Source: Brachionus koreanus | Lineage: Eukaryota; Rotifera; Eurotatoria; Ploima; Brachionidae | Reading direction: 5' to 3' | DNA length: 25,987 nt | NCBI GenBank assembly: GCA_016987375.1 | Contig: PJRA01000297.1 | Coordinates: 231,762-257,748 of the forward strand | Part shown: in pieces, positions 8,571 through 20,688 of the stretch | Numbering within the stretch: position 1 is the stretch's first letter | How the letters are laid out: every line of letters begins with the position of its first letter | Notes under the pieces: generated by a model | The model's database searches: none | The model's input: the letters and a program-made list of their open reading frames with translations, nothing else | What the model was told of the DNA's origin: nothing | Position numbers and translations under genes: made by a program

Positions 8571-9058
8571 CCATTCACTACTTTAATTCATTCCATATAT
8601 CACAGAGAGGCGTTTTTTTTACAGCTTCTCGAACTATTAACAAAGACGTCATGATATTCCTTAACGAGATTAATTATAGATTTGTTTTTAAAAATAAAAC
8701 AGTTTTTGAGGTACTTAGTAAATAGATTTTTAAGACGAACTTCAATTTTGTCAAGTTTAATGTCATAAAAAAATTTGTCCACCAAATTTGATTGTGTATC
8801 ATACGGGAATTTGTAGATTGATTTGATGGAAATGTTTTGTATTACTTGAATTTTATTTAAGATACTTTTAGAGACCAAAATTGACAGAAAAAAACTGTAA
8901 TCAATAGTTGAACCAATAAGAAGTTTATAAATAGAGATCAATGTATTTTTTTTTATTTTCCAAGATTTGTTGGATAAAATTTTGATGATGTTTAAACGTT
9001 CCATACATCTTGAGCGAATATTGTCTATGTGTCGATTGAAAGATAGATTAATAAAACC
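8571..9058 (-). pseudogene. Relic B: LINE reverse transcriptase thumb / C-terminus
   Basis: The minus-strand open frame can be followed from about 9058 (FINLSFNRHIDNIRSRC) through the ATG at 9004, which is probably not a real start, to a stop at 8600. It contains ERLNIIKILSNKSW, LISIYKLLIGSTIDYS and a C-terminal segment ending SRSCKKN. These are the usual thumb and tail patterns of Jockey-like LINEs. The stop at 8600 looks like the result of a one-base frameshift in a run of A: the next frame continues PLCDIWN, a common LINE C-terminal ending, before stopping near 8580. No catalytic box is retained, so this is a 5'-truncated relic of a family different from relic A. Confidence 0.75.
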
Positions 9059-11133
9059 TTAAAATCTCAAGAGTATTTAAATGTTAGATAATTACTGGAG
9101 TCAAATTCATCATTTCTGTAAATCAAGGTGTTGATCAAAGCTTGTTGAATTATTTACTAATTCTCTAAATGCCACATAGTGCTACATTTGCTGAGTTGTA
9201 GCAGAATATTCTTAATAAAGCAAACATGAATGTTGTACCAAATTGGATTTACAAAGCTCACTTTTGATCTAAAAAAAAATATAAGAATTTTTAACAATTT
9301 GTTTTTTCATTATTTTCATTTAATCTGGATATCAAAATTTTTTTATTTTTGTAAAATATTTTTTTTTGTTTTTTCAATATCAAATTTAAAAAAATAGAAT
9401 AATTTTGTATCGTTTTTCTGTGATAATTAAAAATCTATATAAATAAATGCATATTTCCGTTGTTAAAAAAAAATATATATATTGAATTTTTATTTATTTT
9501 TATTTTTTTAATTTTTGGTTTCGCAGACAAATATATTCACTTATTTGACTAGAATTGGCTTTTTATAAAATGAATAAAATCTCACGATTGAAACGTGTTA
9601 GTTCTTGTTTCACAGTTTCTTTTGAAAATCAGAAAGCAAAGTTAATTTTCAGTTCCTGAATAACTTTAAAAGACTAATTAAAAAAAATATTGCAGAAAAT
9701 TAAATAATTAAAATAAATAAATTTATTTTTAATAAAAATTCTAATTGCTGAATTATTAGTTTTTTTTTTTGTTTTGTTATATTTATCTGAAAATTCTAGA
9801 TCTAAACAAAATCGATTAAAATCTAAGAAAAAGTCAATTTTTCTATTGTTATTTGTTTTTTCAAATAAGAGTCGGAACAAACACACGGAATGATTTGTCA
9901 CACTTAATAGCAAACTCAATCAAAAAGATTACTATTTGAAAAAAGATTGATAATTTTGTTGTCTAATTGAATTAACTTTGGAATTTAGAGATACTTTGAA
10001 TGATAAAACCTTTAGTATTTCTAAAGCAAACACTTTAAACAAAGAATCAAACCAACCGTTGTAAATATTTGATTGTAAATCGGCATCAAGTCAAAGAGAT
10101 AATTTTTACTTTTTGTCGATGAGTTTAGTCAACTAATCTGGTTTAATCGTTTGACTTATCAACGCGACTTACTCGGCTTTGCCATGGACAAATTAGACTG
10201 TTTGCCATTCAAACAGATTAGCTTAAGTGTAAATAATCCTCCACTGACCATCGTTCAAGATACGATTAGCTATTGACACATGCTTTTATGTGAACTGTCA
10301 CTATGTGAATTTTTTTCCATCAACCAACGAACTCACTGAACTAGAAAATCTTGTATTTCTATCAAACAAACAGTTTAGAGCAAAGAGAATCCAAAAAATA
10401 TAATATAATTAACTAGTAACCAATTTGCGCCAATTTTACTGATATCTTTGAAACTATGCTTAAAAGAATTTTACGATAAGCAAGTCCTGTAATTAAACAT
10501 GCATATAAATAAAAGCGTGTTCTAATTAAAATAGGTCGAAGGAAATAAGTCTAATTGCTATTGTGAGTTTTCTTCATGTGTTAAGCTCGTATTTCAAAGT
10601 TGTTTATAAAGCCGCTTAATTGAACAAAAAAAATCAAGCCAAAAATTATTAATTTAAATTTTATTCCAAGTTTTCAAAACTACTTTAATTAATTTTGGAC
10701 AATTAATTTGCTCACTTTAAATTCAAATAAAATATAAGCCTTTTAAATATTAAACAAGATGCATTTAAGCCTTAAAAGTGTAAAGATCGATCAAAATTTA
10801 ACAAAATTTTTATTTTGAGAAAAAGACAATTTTTTGTGTTTAAACTCTGAAAAAAGTTGAAAATAACTTCAAAAGGTATCAATGCTTTGGTTCTTCAAAT
10901 ACACTTTATGCACTGAGAAGAGTTGTATTCCTAATTAAAATTACTGATGCAATTTATAATAATTGAAAATATTGACCAGTCTGGTTAAGATTTTTAATGA
11001 TGGACATTCTTTTAATTTACAGACAATTTTTGATTAAGCTATAGAATGATGTATTAATCACACCATATTACAGGTATATCAAACAATTCATCAAGTCTTC
11101 ATTTGAAACAATTTAAAAAAAAACAACACTCTT
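9059..11133. other. Gene-free stretch between LINE relics and EMX 3' side
   Basis: No gene seen. The minus-strand frame at 9674-9919 (81 codons) is composition-driven. About 10060-10330 is less repetitive and less AT-biased than its surroundings, with no long frame and no recognisable RNA; it could be conserved non-coding DNA, but that cannot be judged from one sequence. Confidence 0.55.
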
Positions 11134-11340
11134 CACTCAATTCGATATTTTGCCTTTACCCTTGCTTCTCCCATTTCGATGTCACTGCTTGTCTTCCTAT
11201 CTTATGTCGCACTTGGAATGTTCTTTGAAGGCTTTTTTGGTATCCTTTTTTCTTTCATTTTAACTACGTGCCCAAGTCATCGCAGTATTTTGGACTAAAT
11301 GGCTCTGAATTTGACAATGTCTCAGGCCAGTGTTTCTCCA
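11134..11340 (-). pseudogene. Relic C: LINE C-terminal tail
   Basis: On the minus strand the sequence reads FRAI-stop-SKILR-stop, then LGHVVKMKEKRIPKKAF, followed after a frameshift by IGRQAVTSKWEKQG and a stop at about 11156-11158. The pattern LRWLGHV.RM....P.KAL followed by GR is a well-known C-terminal signature of a large group of animal LINE ORF2 proteins; here the W is replaced by TGA. Stops and a frameshift make it dead. The sequence around its stop, including TTTGCCTTTACCCTTGCTT on the plus strand, recurs at 12217-12275. Confidence 0.65.
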
Positions 11341-11880
11341 GAATTAAATATAAATTACTTGCTGAATAATTGTTTTGGGTTGTTTTTTTTTTAATATAAT
11401 TCGACAAAGCTTTGACCGGATGGAATGGAAACTTAATTCTTCCTTTCAGTCACATGAAAAATATTTTTGAAAAAAAAACTTGATTTGAACCAAAATTTTA
11501 AATTAAATTTAAGTTAAATTTTAAATTTTACAGTGAATTTGCTAAAAAAGAAAAAAAAAAGGCTTGAATATATATAGTTATTTTGTTAAATGGGTTATCA
11601 AATACCACAGAGTAATCACTTTTGAATTTATACAAAATTAATGACTTGAAGGCAAATTTAGAAAAATGTTTATGATTTTTTTTGTTGGCAGAACATTGAT
11701 AAGAAATAAAATAAACTAGCAAAATTAATGCAAATTTTGTTTATTTTCTTTTGTTGTTAAGCTAGTTTACAAATCCAGTTTTTAATGACAAAGAAATCGC
11801 TAAATAATAAATATATCATAAGCATAAAAATCTAAAAGAATCATTAGACTTCAATAAAGTGCCATTAAGCCGCACACAAG

Positions 11881-11953
11881 GTCAAAAGACACAAAGTCAT
11901 TCAAATGTCTGCGAGCCTTCTTTTCAGTCTGCATTTCCTGATCTGAACCTGAC
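11881..11953. repeat. Copy 2 of a short diverged repeat
   Basis: Resembles 729-798 in the same orientation, sharing GCCTTCTTTTCA and neighbouring blocks. Diverged and gapped; family unknown. Confidence 0.35.
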
Positions 11954-12216
11954 TATAAAAAATATTACAGTTGATTATAGAAAATATAAATTAGTAAATG
12001 AATTAAAATTTGGATAGTTTTTATTTTGTGAGATCGAGCTGTTATATAACAACGACAGACAAAGCGAGTTCTACTCTTTGCACTGCTTGAGAAGCGCATG
12101 TGTTTCTCTGGTGATTTGCCTCATTATCCAGCTTACCAAGATCATTTGATCTCGTCAGATGTTTTTTTTTCCTTATTCTCTTCTTGTGGAGCAAAGCGAC
12201 ATTACTTATGATTTCC

Positions 12217-12275
12217 ACTCAAGTCGATATTTTGCCTTTACCCTTGCTTATATTTAGATGTTACTAGTAATGTGG
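12217..12275 (-). repeat. Second fragment of the relic C LINE end
   Basis: The plus-strand sequence at 12217-12249 matches 11134-11166 with one difference (CACTCAAGTCGATATT against CACTCAATTCGATATT, then TTGCCTTTACCCTTGCTT). Beyond it, weaker similarity continues (TTAGATGTTACT against TTCGATGTCACT). It covers the last few codons and the start of the 3' UTR of the same LINE family, in the same orientation. Confidence 0.6.
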
Positions 12276-12743
12276 GTTGATCAATAATAACACAAGTATA
12301 CTTTTAGATAGTTTATTAAATAATTGTTCAGACCTTACAATTGATGTATTTTTTCTTTGTCCCTAGTTCTTAGAATCGAGTCGTTATTTATACTCATAAA
12401 TTCGTGTTAAGAACATGGGTCTATAATTAAGACAAGATGTGAAATAGATTTCTTGTCAGCATCTAGAAGCGTCTGCTTCTGAGGTAAATGACAATCATAT
12501 TAATTCTTATTTATCTTTGTGCATCTCATATATATATATAAAGATTATATAAAAGATTCAAATAAAAGATTCTTTTAATAAATTGATTTTATTCAAGATT
12601 TATAAAAATTAAACTTGGACAAAAAAATGAAAAAATCTAATAGCAGTTATTTACAAAAAAAATTATCAGTGACATAATACGTTATTTAGAAGAAAACATA
12701 TATAAAAAAAAAAAAACAATAAGAATAAAAAAAATGGACATGA
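12276..12743. other. EMX 3' flank / probable 3' UTR
   Basis: AT-rich, with a short (TA)n run at about 12529-12541. Sequence directly left of the EMX stop is likely its 3' UTR down to the poly(A) signal near 12590. No other gene is seen. Confidence 0.5.
12588..12593 (-). terminator. Candidate poly(A) signal for EMX
   Basis: AATAAA on the minus strand about 150 bases beyond the EMX stop codon. In DNA this AT-rich the hexamer arises often by chance, so the assignment rests on orientation and distance. Confidence 0.35.
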
Positions 12744-13454
<711 letters not shown>

Positions 13455-13465
13455 TTATGTTCTAT

Positions 13466-13494
13466 GTATGTATGTGTGTGTGTGTGTGTGTGTT
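13466..13494. repeat. (TG)n microsatellite in the EMX 5' leader
   Basis: Two TATG units lead into about ten TG dinucleotides, beginning 15 bases upstream of the EMX start codon; on the gene strand it reads as (CA)n. It would lie in the 5' UTR if transcription starts further upstream. Confidence 0.9.
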
Positions 13495-13928
13495 TGAATT
13501 TGAGTGCTTAAGTTTGTGTTAAATTAAAATTTATCGAAAATGAAACTAAATTTTGTTTCTTTTTGAAAAAGAAAGAAAAAAAGTGATTAATTTTTTATTT
13601 GGTGATCCTAGATTAAATATAGAGAAATTTTAGAACAATTTAAAGATTTTTGCTAGCGTTAATACTTCAATTTGTGTCGAATAAAATTTAGTTAGAAAGT
13701 ATGAACCAATAAAAGCTTAGTCCTAATTAGTCGAGGATTTAATCCAATTAGAAAAATTAGAATTATTTAAGATACTAAATTAACCAATACGAGTAGGAAA
13801 AATCTAGTTTTTCGTTTTGTGTCTATGTATGTATGCTCGGCTCTTTCTGTTCGAAAATCGAAAATATCAAATTTTAATTAAATTTGCTATTTTATAACTA
13901 GATTTTTATTTAGCAATTGTTATTTTTC

Positions 13929-13955
13929 CTCTCTCTCTCTCTTTTTCTCTCTTTT
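13929..13955. repeat. CT-rich microsatellite
   Basis: Imperfect (CT)n run broken by a short T tract. On the EMX gene strand it is a purine (GA) run about 480 bases upstream of the start codon, where GAGA-type promoter elements can occur; function is not shown. Confidence 0.8.
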
Positions 13956-14435
13956 CAAATATTGCTAATAAAAAATTAAATTGCTCTTTATAAATTTTAA
14001 TAATAGCAGATAATACCTTTTCAACTAGATTTACCTTTGGGTTTCTAATTACATTACACACACGCGCACCTAACTATTTGATTTAAACAACACTTTTATG
14101 ATCTATCTTGGCACATTAAATTCAAAATTTGATACTTATTTGCCGAAAGCTTGCACTATTTACCACCACCCCTCCTTAAAAACCTTTGAGACCCTTCAAT
14201 CTTAATCCGAACAACAATTTAATCGGTAGCTATTCTAAATTTGCTCAACTGTTTGCAATTAATTATTTATGAAACAAAAATAATTTAATTCAAATTTGTT
14301 AACTATATGTTTATTCCAACATTTAATCATGTGACTGACAGCAAGGACAAAGAACAACGTCCAATAGATACAAAAGCCAGAGCTTTCTTTTATTCCAAAA
14401 TAAAAAGAGGTTAAAAATTCAATGCTTTTAGTTGT

Positions 14436-14514
14436 GTTAGAACCCAAATGAGGGCTTGAACCTTTGACCTCATGATTGATGTCGGGTGTCGAACCACTAC
14501 ACCACAGGACCGAC
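14436..14514 (-). repeat. tRNA-derived SINE-like element, copy 1
   Basis: On the minus strand this has a near-perfect polymerase III A box (TGGTGTAGTGG), then ATCAATCATGAGGTC in the anticodon and variable region, and a B box-like GGTTCAAGCCC. The acceptor ends do not pair, and the anticodon arm is poor, so it is not a working tRNA. It shares GGTCCTGTGGT, TGGTTCGA and much of the central region with 16194-16266, which indicates a common tRNA-derived repeat family. It overlaps a spurious minus-strand frame. Confidence 0.6.
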
Positions 14515-16144
14515 ATATGTTACTTCTTACTATTAATATTTTTCAGATTCCATTTTATAAATAAAAGTTACTCATTTAACCACAACTTTGTTTTTCTCTT
14601 ATTTGGTGTCTCAATTAAACCAAGGATAAGTCACCCCAATTGTCCCCCGAGTACAGACTTAATTATACCGATTTTTTTCCTATAGTAGAATTAAGATTCA
14701 GAAGAATGTATGAAGATATTCATCCAAACTAGTTGTTCATCTTCATTTTTTTTGTCTTGTTTTGACTTGTTATTTGTGTTGATTTTGACAAATTCAAGGT
14801 TAATAAAAAGGCTAGTTGCCATGTCACAATAGACTAATTAACACTTTTAATAATTCAAATTTTGAAACAAAATTTATTTAAATTAAATTTATGTTATTGA
14901 AAATTGAATGCTTAAAACGAGATTGTTTTAAATTGCTATACAAAATTTACTTATATTTTTCTATTGAATTAATTTTTTTTTTTTATAACAATTATAATAA
15001 TAAAATATTCACCAATAATTTTCTTATTTTTTGTTGTTTTTTTGTTTAATAAATGGCTAATTTACACATGAAAATTTTTTATTAGAATTTTTGTATCTCA
15101 TAACAAATTTGTCAAATTTAATTACTTTTATATTTATTTTATTTTGAAATAATTTTTTTATATAAATTTTGACCTATGAGGTCTATACAATGGAACTAAC
15201 AGGAAGACATTTGGTCATCTCAATCAGTTTGGAAACGATCCCAAATTATTTCACTAAATGAATAAATAAATTGATCTAGTCGAGGAAATATCAAGCAAAT
15301 AATATGACATATCTTAGAATAATCCCAAGTGCCGCTAAAAAATAGGTCTAAGCACCGTTCCGAACTGCGCAAACTATTTTAATAACAAAGAAAAATATAT
15401 AAAATAAAAAACTTAAAACATTCACCTATGAACAATAAATAGTTTGTTTAATAATATACCTATCTAAGAATATTATCATATTTCATCTAGTAGAAGTAAT
15501 AATTGTCCCTTTCCTATCCTAGTGGATAGTGGGGAGTCGCTCATCTGGTTTTCCAGTACTTTTATTCAACGAAACGGCTCCGATCTGACACAATGGTTAT
15601 TATATTTATTTAGGTTATTAGTATTATAGAGTTTATCATCTTCACCTAATTAGGTTCCTAATTTTTGATGAAAGGAATTTAAACATGAATCCTGGATCTT
15701 CTGCCTTTATGACTAACACACAAATCATAACCACAGATAAATAAAACAGTTTGCATGCTGAATTTTTTGTTATAAATTATTATTTATTTAGAGAATAGTT
15801 TGAGTTTGAGTTTTTTTTTTTTGAAAAAATGTTAAATAAATTTAAATTAACTTTTTAGAATTTGAAGTGAATGCGGAAAACAAAGAATAATTTTTTAAAT
15901 AAATTGAAAAATTAGATTAACACTCTGTCTAAAATTTAGATAAAAAATATTTTAAATTAAAGTTAAAAAATAGTAGTCTCTTATTTGAAGTTATACGATA
16001 AATTTATATAAATTTGACAATTGTAACTTATGCTAAGTAAAACACTGCAATGATAAACATAAATGATCAAAATGAAACAAAACCCTTCTCAATCATACAT
16101 TTGTTATAAAAAGAACAAATTCCAAACGGCTTTGATTACAATAA
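14515..16144. other. Gene-free stretch between SINE-like elements
   Basis: No gene recognised. About 15180-15380 and 15500-15600 are islands of more mixed base composition inside AT-rich DNA. The second contains a short open minus-strand patch (SLNKSTGKPDERL) that ends in a stop and matches nothing I know. These may be old repeats. Confidence 0.5.
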
Positions 16145-16268
16145 ACTGTACAGTCATAATTATTTTATTTTTTTTTCCATCTTATGCGCTCCTTGTGGGG
16201 TGGGAATTTGAACTCTCGACCTCCTGATTGATATCGGGCGTTCGAACCATTTGACCACAGGACCGGCC
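16145..16268 (-). repeat. tRNA-derived SINE-like element, copy 2
   Basis: On the minus strand: GGCCGGTCCTGTGGTCAAAT head with an A box (TGGTCAAATGG), the central ATCAATCAGGAGGTC shared with copy 1, a B box-like AGTTCAAATTC, about 20 further bases, and then an A-rich tail (16145-16175) with A9 and AATAA units. Head, short body and A-rich tail are the SINE plan. The two copies differ at roughly a quarter to a third of positions, so both are old. The parental tRNA cannot be named safely. Confidence 0.6.
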
Positions 16269-18608
16269 TTTAGCCATTATACAGTAGTTTATTTATGAAA
16301 CCTAATGTCTATTATGGTAATCATTAGACATTGATAAAACAAATTAGAAATTATTCACCGTGTTTTGGCTTTGCTCAGATGCCTTAAAGACAGATGTTTG
16401 GTCTTGAAACAAATAAGCATCTCTCATCTATAAACAAGTAAAATCATTTGGACAGGACATGGTTCTATAGAATTGCTGTCTGCAACACAATTAGGATATG
16501 ACGATAATTTTTTTCTGAAATATAGTGACAAGTTTTTCCTATTTTTTTTAATTAAAAATAAATATATCATGTCCTGGATGTAATATAAACTAAAAAGTGT
16601 TCTTTTCAAACTATGACAAAAACTTGGAATTAATTTGCCAAGTTTATATTTGAGGTGTGTCTTACAGGAAATTAACAAAATCATCTAACCAGTATTGACG
16701 CAATTTATAAAAAAAAAAAAATTCAAAAACAAAAAGGTTTTAAAAATTAAATTATTTTTTTTTTCTTTTATTTAATTAATCAAATAGAATTTAAAATAGT
16801 GCTCTCTTTTATTTAATTTGCCATAGACTAAATTTAATTTAAAAAATTGTTTTTTTTTTAATTAAAGTTAAATTTTTTATTGAAAAAAAAATTTTTTGTC
16901 AATTTCTGAAATGTTAGGTTAAAGATTAAGGATGTTTTTCAAGTCTTATTTATTATGAGAGCAAATATAAGAGGTAGTTAATTTTTTTTAATCTTGTTAG
17001 TACAATGTATCTGATTTGAAGTTGAATTAGAGCCGACTTAAACACCGAAAATAGTTTTTAAGCTTTTTTTTTGTTATTTTTTATTTACAAAATTACAATT
17101 AATCCATTGAGTATTTTTAAGCCAATTAATTCAAACACAATTTATTTGTGTGCTAAGTTATTAATCCACATAGACTAGGAAATATTGAGAAATTTTTAAT
17201 TAAAATGTTTTATTTTTGTTATTTTATTTTGGTCAATCTAGATGCAAGCAAAGTTGTATTGTTATTTAATTAAGAAACGCTTAAGTACACATTTGAATTA
17301 ATTAAGTTTAGTAATAGAGAAGAATGCAAGCAATTCCCCTAGGACAAGGTGAACAAGTATTATGGAGCTAGATTGATTCGATATTAGCTAATCAATCAAT
17401 TGTCATTTAATGTTATTTGAAGCGTGTGAGGATCACTTTTCTTACAGCAAATTAATTTCGAATAAATTTAAAAACTTATTCGTCCATCTTGAGATTAATT
17501 GCTAGCTAAACTGATCTAAAAATAAACTCGTTTATTTTATTTCTTTTTTTAATTAAATTTTTCAAATAGCTCAAAGGCATTTTTTAGGATAGGTTTAATT
17601 AAGTCAAGTACATTGAGAATTAAAACACTTTTTAATCGCTTATTATTTTTTAATAAAAGACCATTTCAACTTGTCTGACTTGAGAAAATTAAAAGCCAAA
17701 CAAACAAACAAGTCAAAGGCTCACTCGGTTGGACTCATGAATTTTAATTTTGACGGCTTCCCGGATCTAGACCAACAAATTTACATCCATATGCAAAATC
17801 AAACAGAGGCTACTAATCAAACAAAAACTAGGCCTAATCATTTATTGAGTCAAGCGTCTAATTTAAAACGCTCAATTTACTCTTGGATTATTTTTTTTTA
17901 AATTAAATTAAATATTAAAAATTTTAGTTTTCAACTTTGACTATGTGTTCAGTTCATGAATATTCCCTTATTAATTAAATAAAATAATGTTTTATTTAAA
18001 ATAATAAAATTTCTGGGATTTCTTGGCCTTGTGATTTTTAATTAGAAAAAAAAAAATATTTTTTTAACAAATTTTTTTGCTGTCAAATGGTTTAGAAACT
18101 AGATTCAAAGGTGCATAGATAAACTTTTGAATTAAACTCAAAGTAAACATATTTCTAAAAAATTATATTTAAATAAATATTTAACAGTTATCTTATTAAT
18201 TATTCTCGAATTTCTTAACCGATTAATTTAATTTTTTTTTTTTATTTTAAAGTAAATAAATCAAATAGATTTTAACTGAAATTTGAAACTAAGCAAATTA
18301 TCAACTTGAACAAATAAATTACTAGGCAATAATTTATCAGCAGACTATTAATTTTAAATCTACTACTACAAATTAAATTCACCTTGATATCAATCTAGCT
18401 ATTTCTTTGTTGCCTTTTTTTTTTTGCTGAAATATATCTGATCTTAAATCTGTATCTGATTTTAAGTTTAAAGGAAAAAAATGACACTTATTAATATAAA
18501 AAAAAAATCGGCTTTTTGACTTAAATGAAACTTATGCAAGACTAAATAGGATTAAAAAAATACAATATTATCAGAATTAATTTATTTTAATCTTATTTAT
18601 GAAAGAGA
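16269..18608. other. Gene-free AT-rich stretch upstream of EMX and downstream of the protease gene
   Basis: No supported gene. The minus-strand frame 16424-16684 and the plus-strand frame 17671-17901 show no domain; the latter has no ATG at its 5' end, its first in-frame ATG lying well inside. The rest is A/T homopolymer-rich. Together with 13452-16144 this makes over 5 kb without a protein gene on the 5' side of EMX. Confidence 0.55.
18581..18586 (-). terminator. Candidate poly(A) signal for the C48-like protease gene
   Basis: AATAAA on the minus strand 23 bases beyond the stop codon of the gene at 18609. Close spacing is plausible in compact invertebrate genes but chance occurrence is common here. 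Confidence 0.4.
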
Positions 18609-19400
18609 TTAACAAGTTATAATAAACGAGTCTGATTTGAACAATTTTTGTGTGCTTGATTTGGACGGAAATTGTTGAAAATATCCGTCAATGAGACATT
18701 TGTATAAATGTTGTCTTAAAAGATCTTGATCGTAAATTTTGTTGCTTGGATTAATACCAAAACACAAATCAGTGGCAAATGCAATTGCATACACTCCACA
18801 CATGATGTCATTGTTTTGTGTCTGAACTGGCTCAACACTGCATTCTATTTTCTTAGTGCCAGCATCTCCATCTTTGACGAGAAGACGTCTCAAAAAAAAT
18901 TTGAATAGGGGATTTTTTACGTACAAATTTCTTCGGTACCAAGAGTCGTAAATTTGCACTTGATTTTTGTGTCTTGACACGACATTTGAAATAGCGAACC
19001 AGTGGCTCTTTCCGTCATGAAGTATTTGAACAAATCTTTCCGGGAATTCAACATAAAAGCTAGTTTTCTTCAAGTGTTTTGAACGGAGTGCCACTGGGTC
19101 ATAAAGACCTTTTACTTTTCTGAACTGCTGCTTTAAAGTCAAACTAGCAGCAAATATTTCATTGTCGGTCAATTGTTTGTTCTGGCAAATTCGACTCTCA
19201 GACCAGTCGTAGAAAAAACAGTCATCTTGAGCTTGATCGTTCATTTGACGACTGTCTATGCAGTAATTTGAATCAATTAAATCAACATAGCTGTGCACCT
19301 CTTCTTCACTTTCATTTTGGAATATTCGACTAAAAAAATATCTTATAGTTCTACACAAAGCTAGAATTACATCAGAAATAAAGCGGAAAATAAAAATCAT
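18609..19400 (-). CDS. Ulp1/C48-like cysteine protease domain protein
   Basis: A 263-residue protein whose second half fits the ubiquitin-like protease (Ulp1/SENP, peptidase C48) fold. The catalytic His is H133 in GKSHWFAISN, the Asp is D152 in QIYDSW, the oxyanion Gln is probably Q195 in VQTQNND, and the Cys is C201 in IMCGVYAIAFATDLCFG. Order and spacing (His, Asp about 19 later, Cys about 49 after that) match the family, and the stretch after C201 resembles the many short C48-like proteins of invertebrates. Family members usually remove SUMO or a related modifier; the actual substrate is unknown. The N-terminus (1-27) is hydrophobic and arginine-flanked, suggesting a membrane anchor or poor signal peptide. 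It is a single uninterrupted frame with an ATG at 19400. It could be a host gene or a domesticated transposon-linked protease; C48 domains occur in both. Confidence 0.7.
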   Translation of the reverse strand: MIFIFRFISDVILALCRTIRYFFSRIFQNESEEEVHSYVDLIDSNYCIDSRQMNDQAQDDCFFYDWSESRICQNKQLTDNEIFAASLTLKQQFRKVKGLYDPVALRSKHLKKTSFYVEFPERFVQILHDGKSHWFAISNVVSRHKNQVQIYDSWYRRNLYVKNPLFKFFLRRLLVKDGDAGTKKIECSVEPVQTQNNDIMCGVYAIAFATDLCFGINPSNKIYDQDLLRQHLYKCLIDGYFQQFPSKSSTQKLFKSDSFIITC

Positions 19401-20688
19401 AGTAAAATAATAAGTTTAAATTTTTTTTTAAAATAAATATTTTAAATTTTTTGCTAAACAAGTTTGTAATATTAGTGATAAGTAGTTAGGGTGATTAAAA
19501 TCTTTTTCAGTATTTTATTTAAAATTTTTTTCTATTCTAATCTTAGAAATAGAGAATATTATTTATTTTAAAAAAAAATTATTTACTTGGAAGTCAGTAA
19601 GAATTTCAGTTGTCCATGATTAACATTTAAAATCCGAAAGGAGGAGTCTTTTAAACCCCTTTTGTTACTTCTTTTCTTTGTTTTTTATTCAATAAATTTA
19701 ATAATTTTATATAACTTTTTTTTTTCAATCACATCTTAAATAAAAAATATTAAGAAATTATTTATTTTTCATTACAAAATGATTTTATTTTCATTGAAAA
19801 AAAAGTAAAAAAATGAGTCAAATAAAATGGGTCGAAAAATTCCTCCGGCCTTTGAGTGTTAGTATTTGTTTTACACAATTGGCAGAAATCTCCACTTGAA
19901 TTTTTCTTTCGCATTACTAATCTTTGAATTAAAAATGCAGAGTTGAAAATGAAAACAAAACATTTTGCAGATTGATATTGATCTAAGGAATACTTAAATT
20001 TAAACCAACCTTAGGAAAGTCATTAATTGCCTAATGGTTGCATAAAAATCTATACAATAATTACGCACCGGATGATGTTTTAGGTTTAAATTTTAAAACA
20101 GGTTGATCTATTTTGAAGTCCAAAAAAATCTAAATTCTATGAATAATGTAAAAAATGCATTTTTTATATTTGGTTGTTCATAGTATTTGATCTTTATCCT
20201 GTTAATATTGTGACAACATACTGGAATTGAAAAAATTTTGCCTATTTGAAAAATTAAAAATAAATTCTCAAAAGAACTTGAAAAATGATGAAAAAAATCA
20301 TAAAAGATCAAGATTATAAATAAAACCAAGTGAATTTATATTTAATATTTCTTATTAAAGTTTTAAATTGAAATTTTGATTTCATGATTTTGAATTTGAA
20401 AAACAAATCAATATTAATTATTCATTATTTATTAATTAATTAAAATTAATAAAATTATTTAGAAAAAATTAAAATTTTTTATTTAATTTTAAAATTTTTG
20501 ATACAAAACATTATTTTGATTTTTGTGTCCCAACATTTCTATTAGCAATACTTACTTTCCAGGTTACTTGATCTTGTCCGAAGAAGATTTAGCTTTTGCT
20601 ATGGAACATTCTAAATAAAAACTAAAAAATAACATACTTCTCAAAATTTCAACTCTTTAAAATTTCAAAAATAATTAAAAATCAAAAT
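19401..20688. other. Gene-free AT-rich stretch
   Basis: Includes the promoter side of the protease gene. No gene, RNA or repeat with clear identity; the minus-strand frame at 20108-20329 is F/I/K-rich and composition-driven. Confidence 0.55.

Noticed and set aside
9674..9919. 81-codon minus-strand frame
   Set aside because: F/N/K/I-rich peptide typical of chance frames in AT-rich DNA.
14436..14514. Possible functional tRNA gene
   Set aside because: Acceptor stem does not pair, the anticodon loop lacks the usual T33, and the anticodon stem is broken.
14259..14516. 85-codon minus-strand frame
   Set aside because: Its first part is a translation of the tRNA-derived element; the rest has no motif.
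16424..16684. 86-codon minus-strand frame
   Set aside because: No recognised domain, and no codon or composition signal different from surrounding DNA.
17671..17901. 76-codon plus-strand frame
   Set aside because: It begins with a non-ATG codon; from the first ATG fewer than 55 codons remain and no motif is seen.
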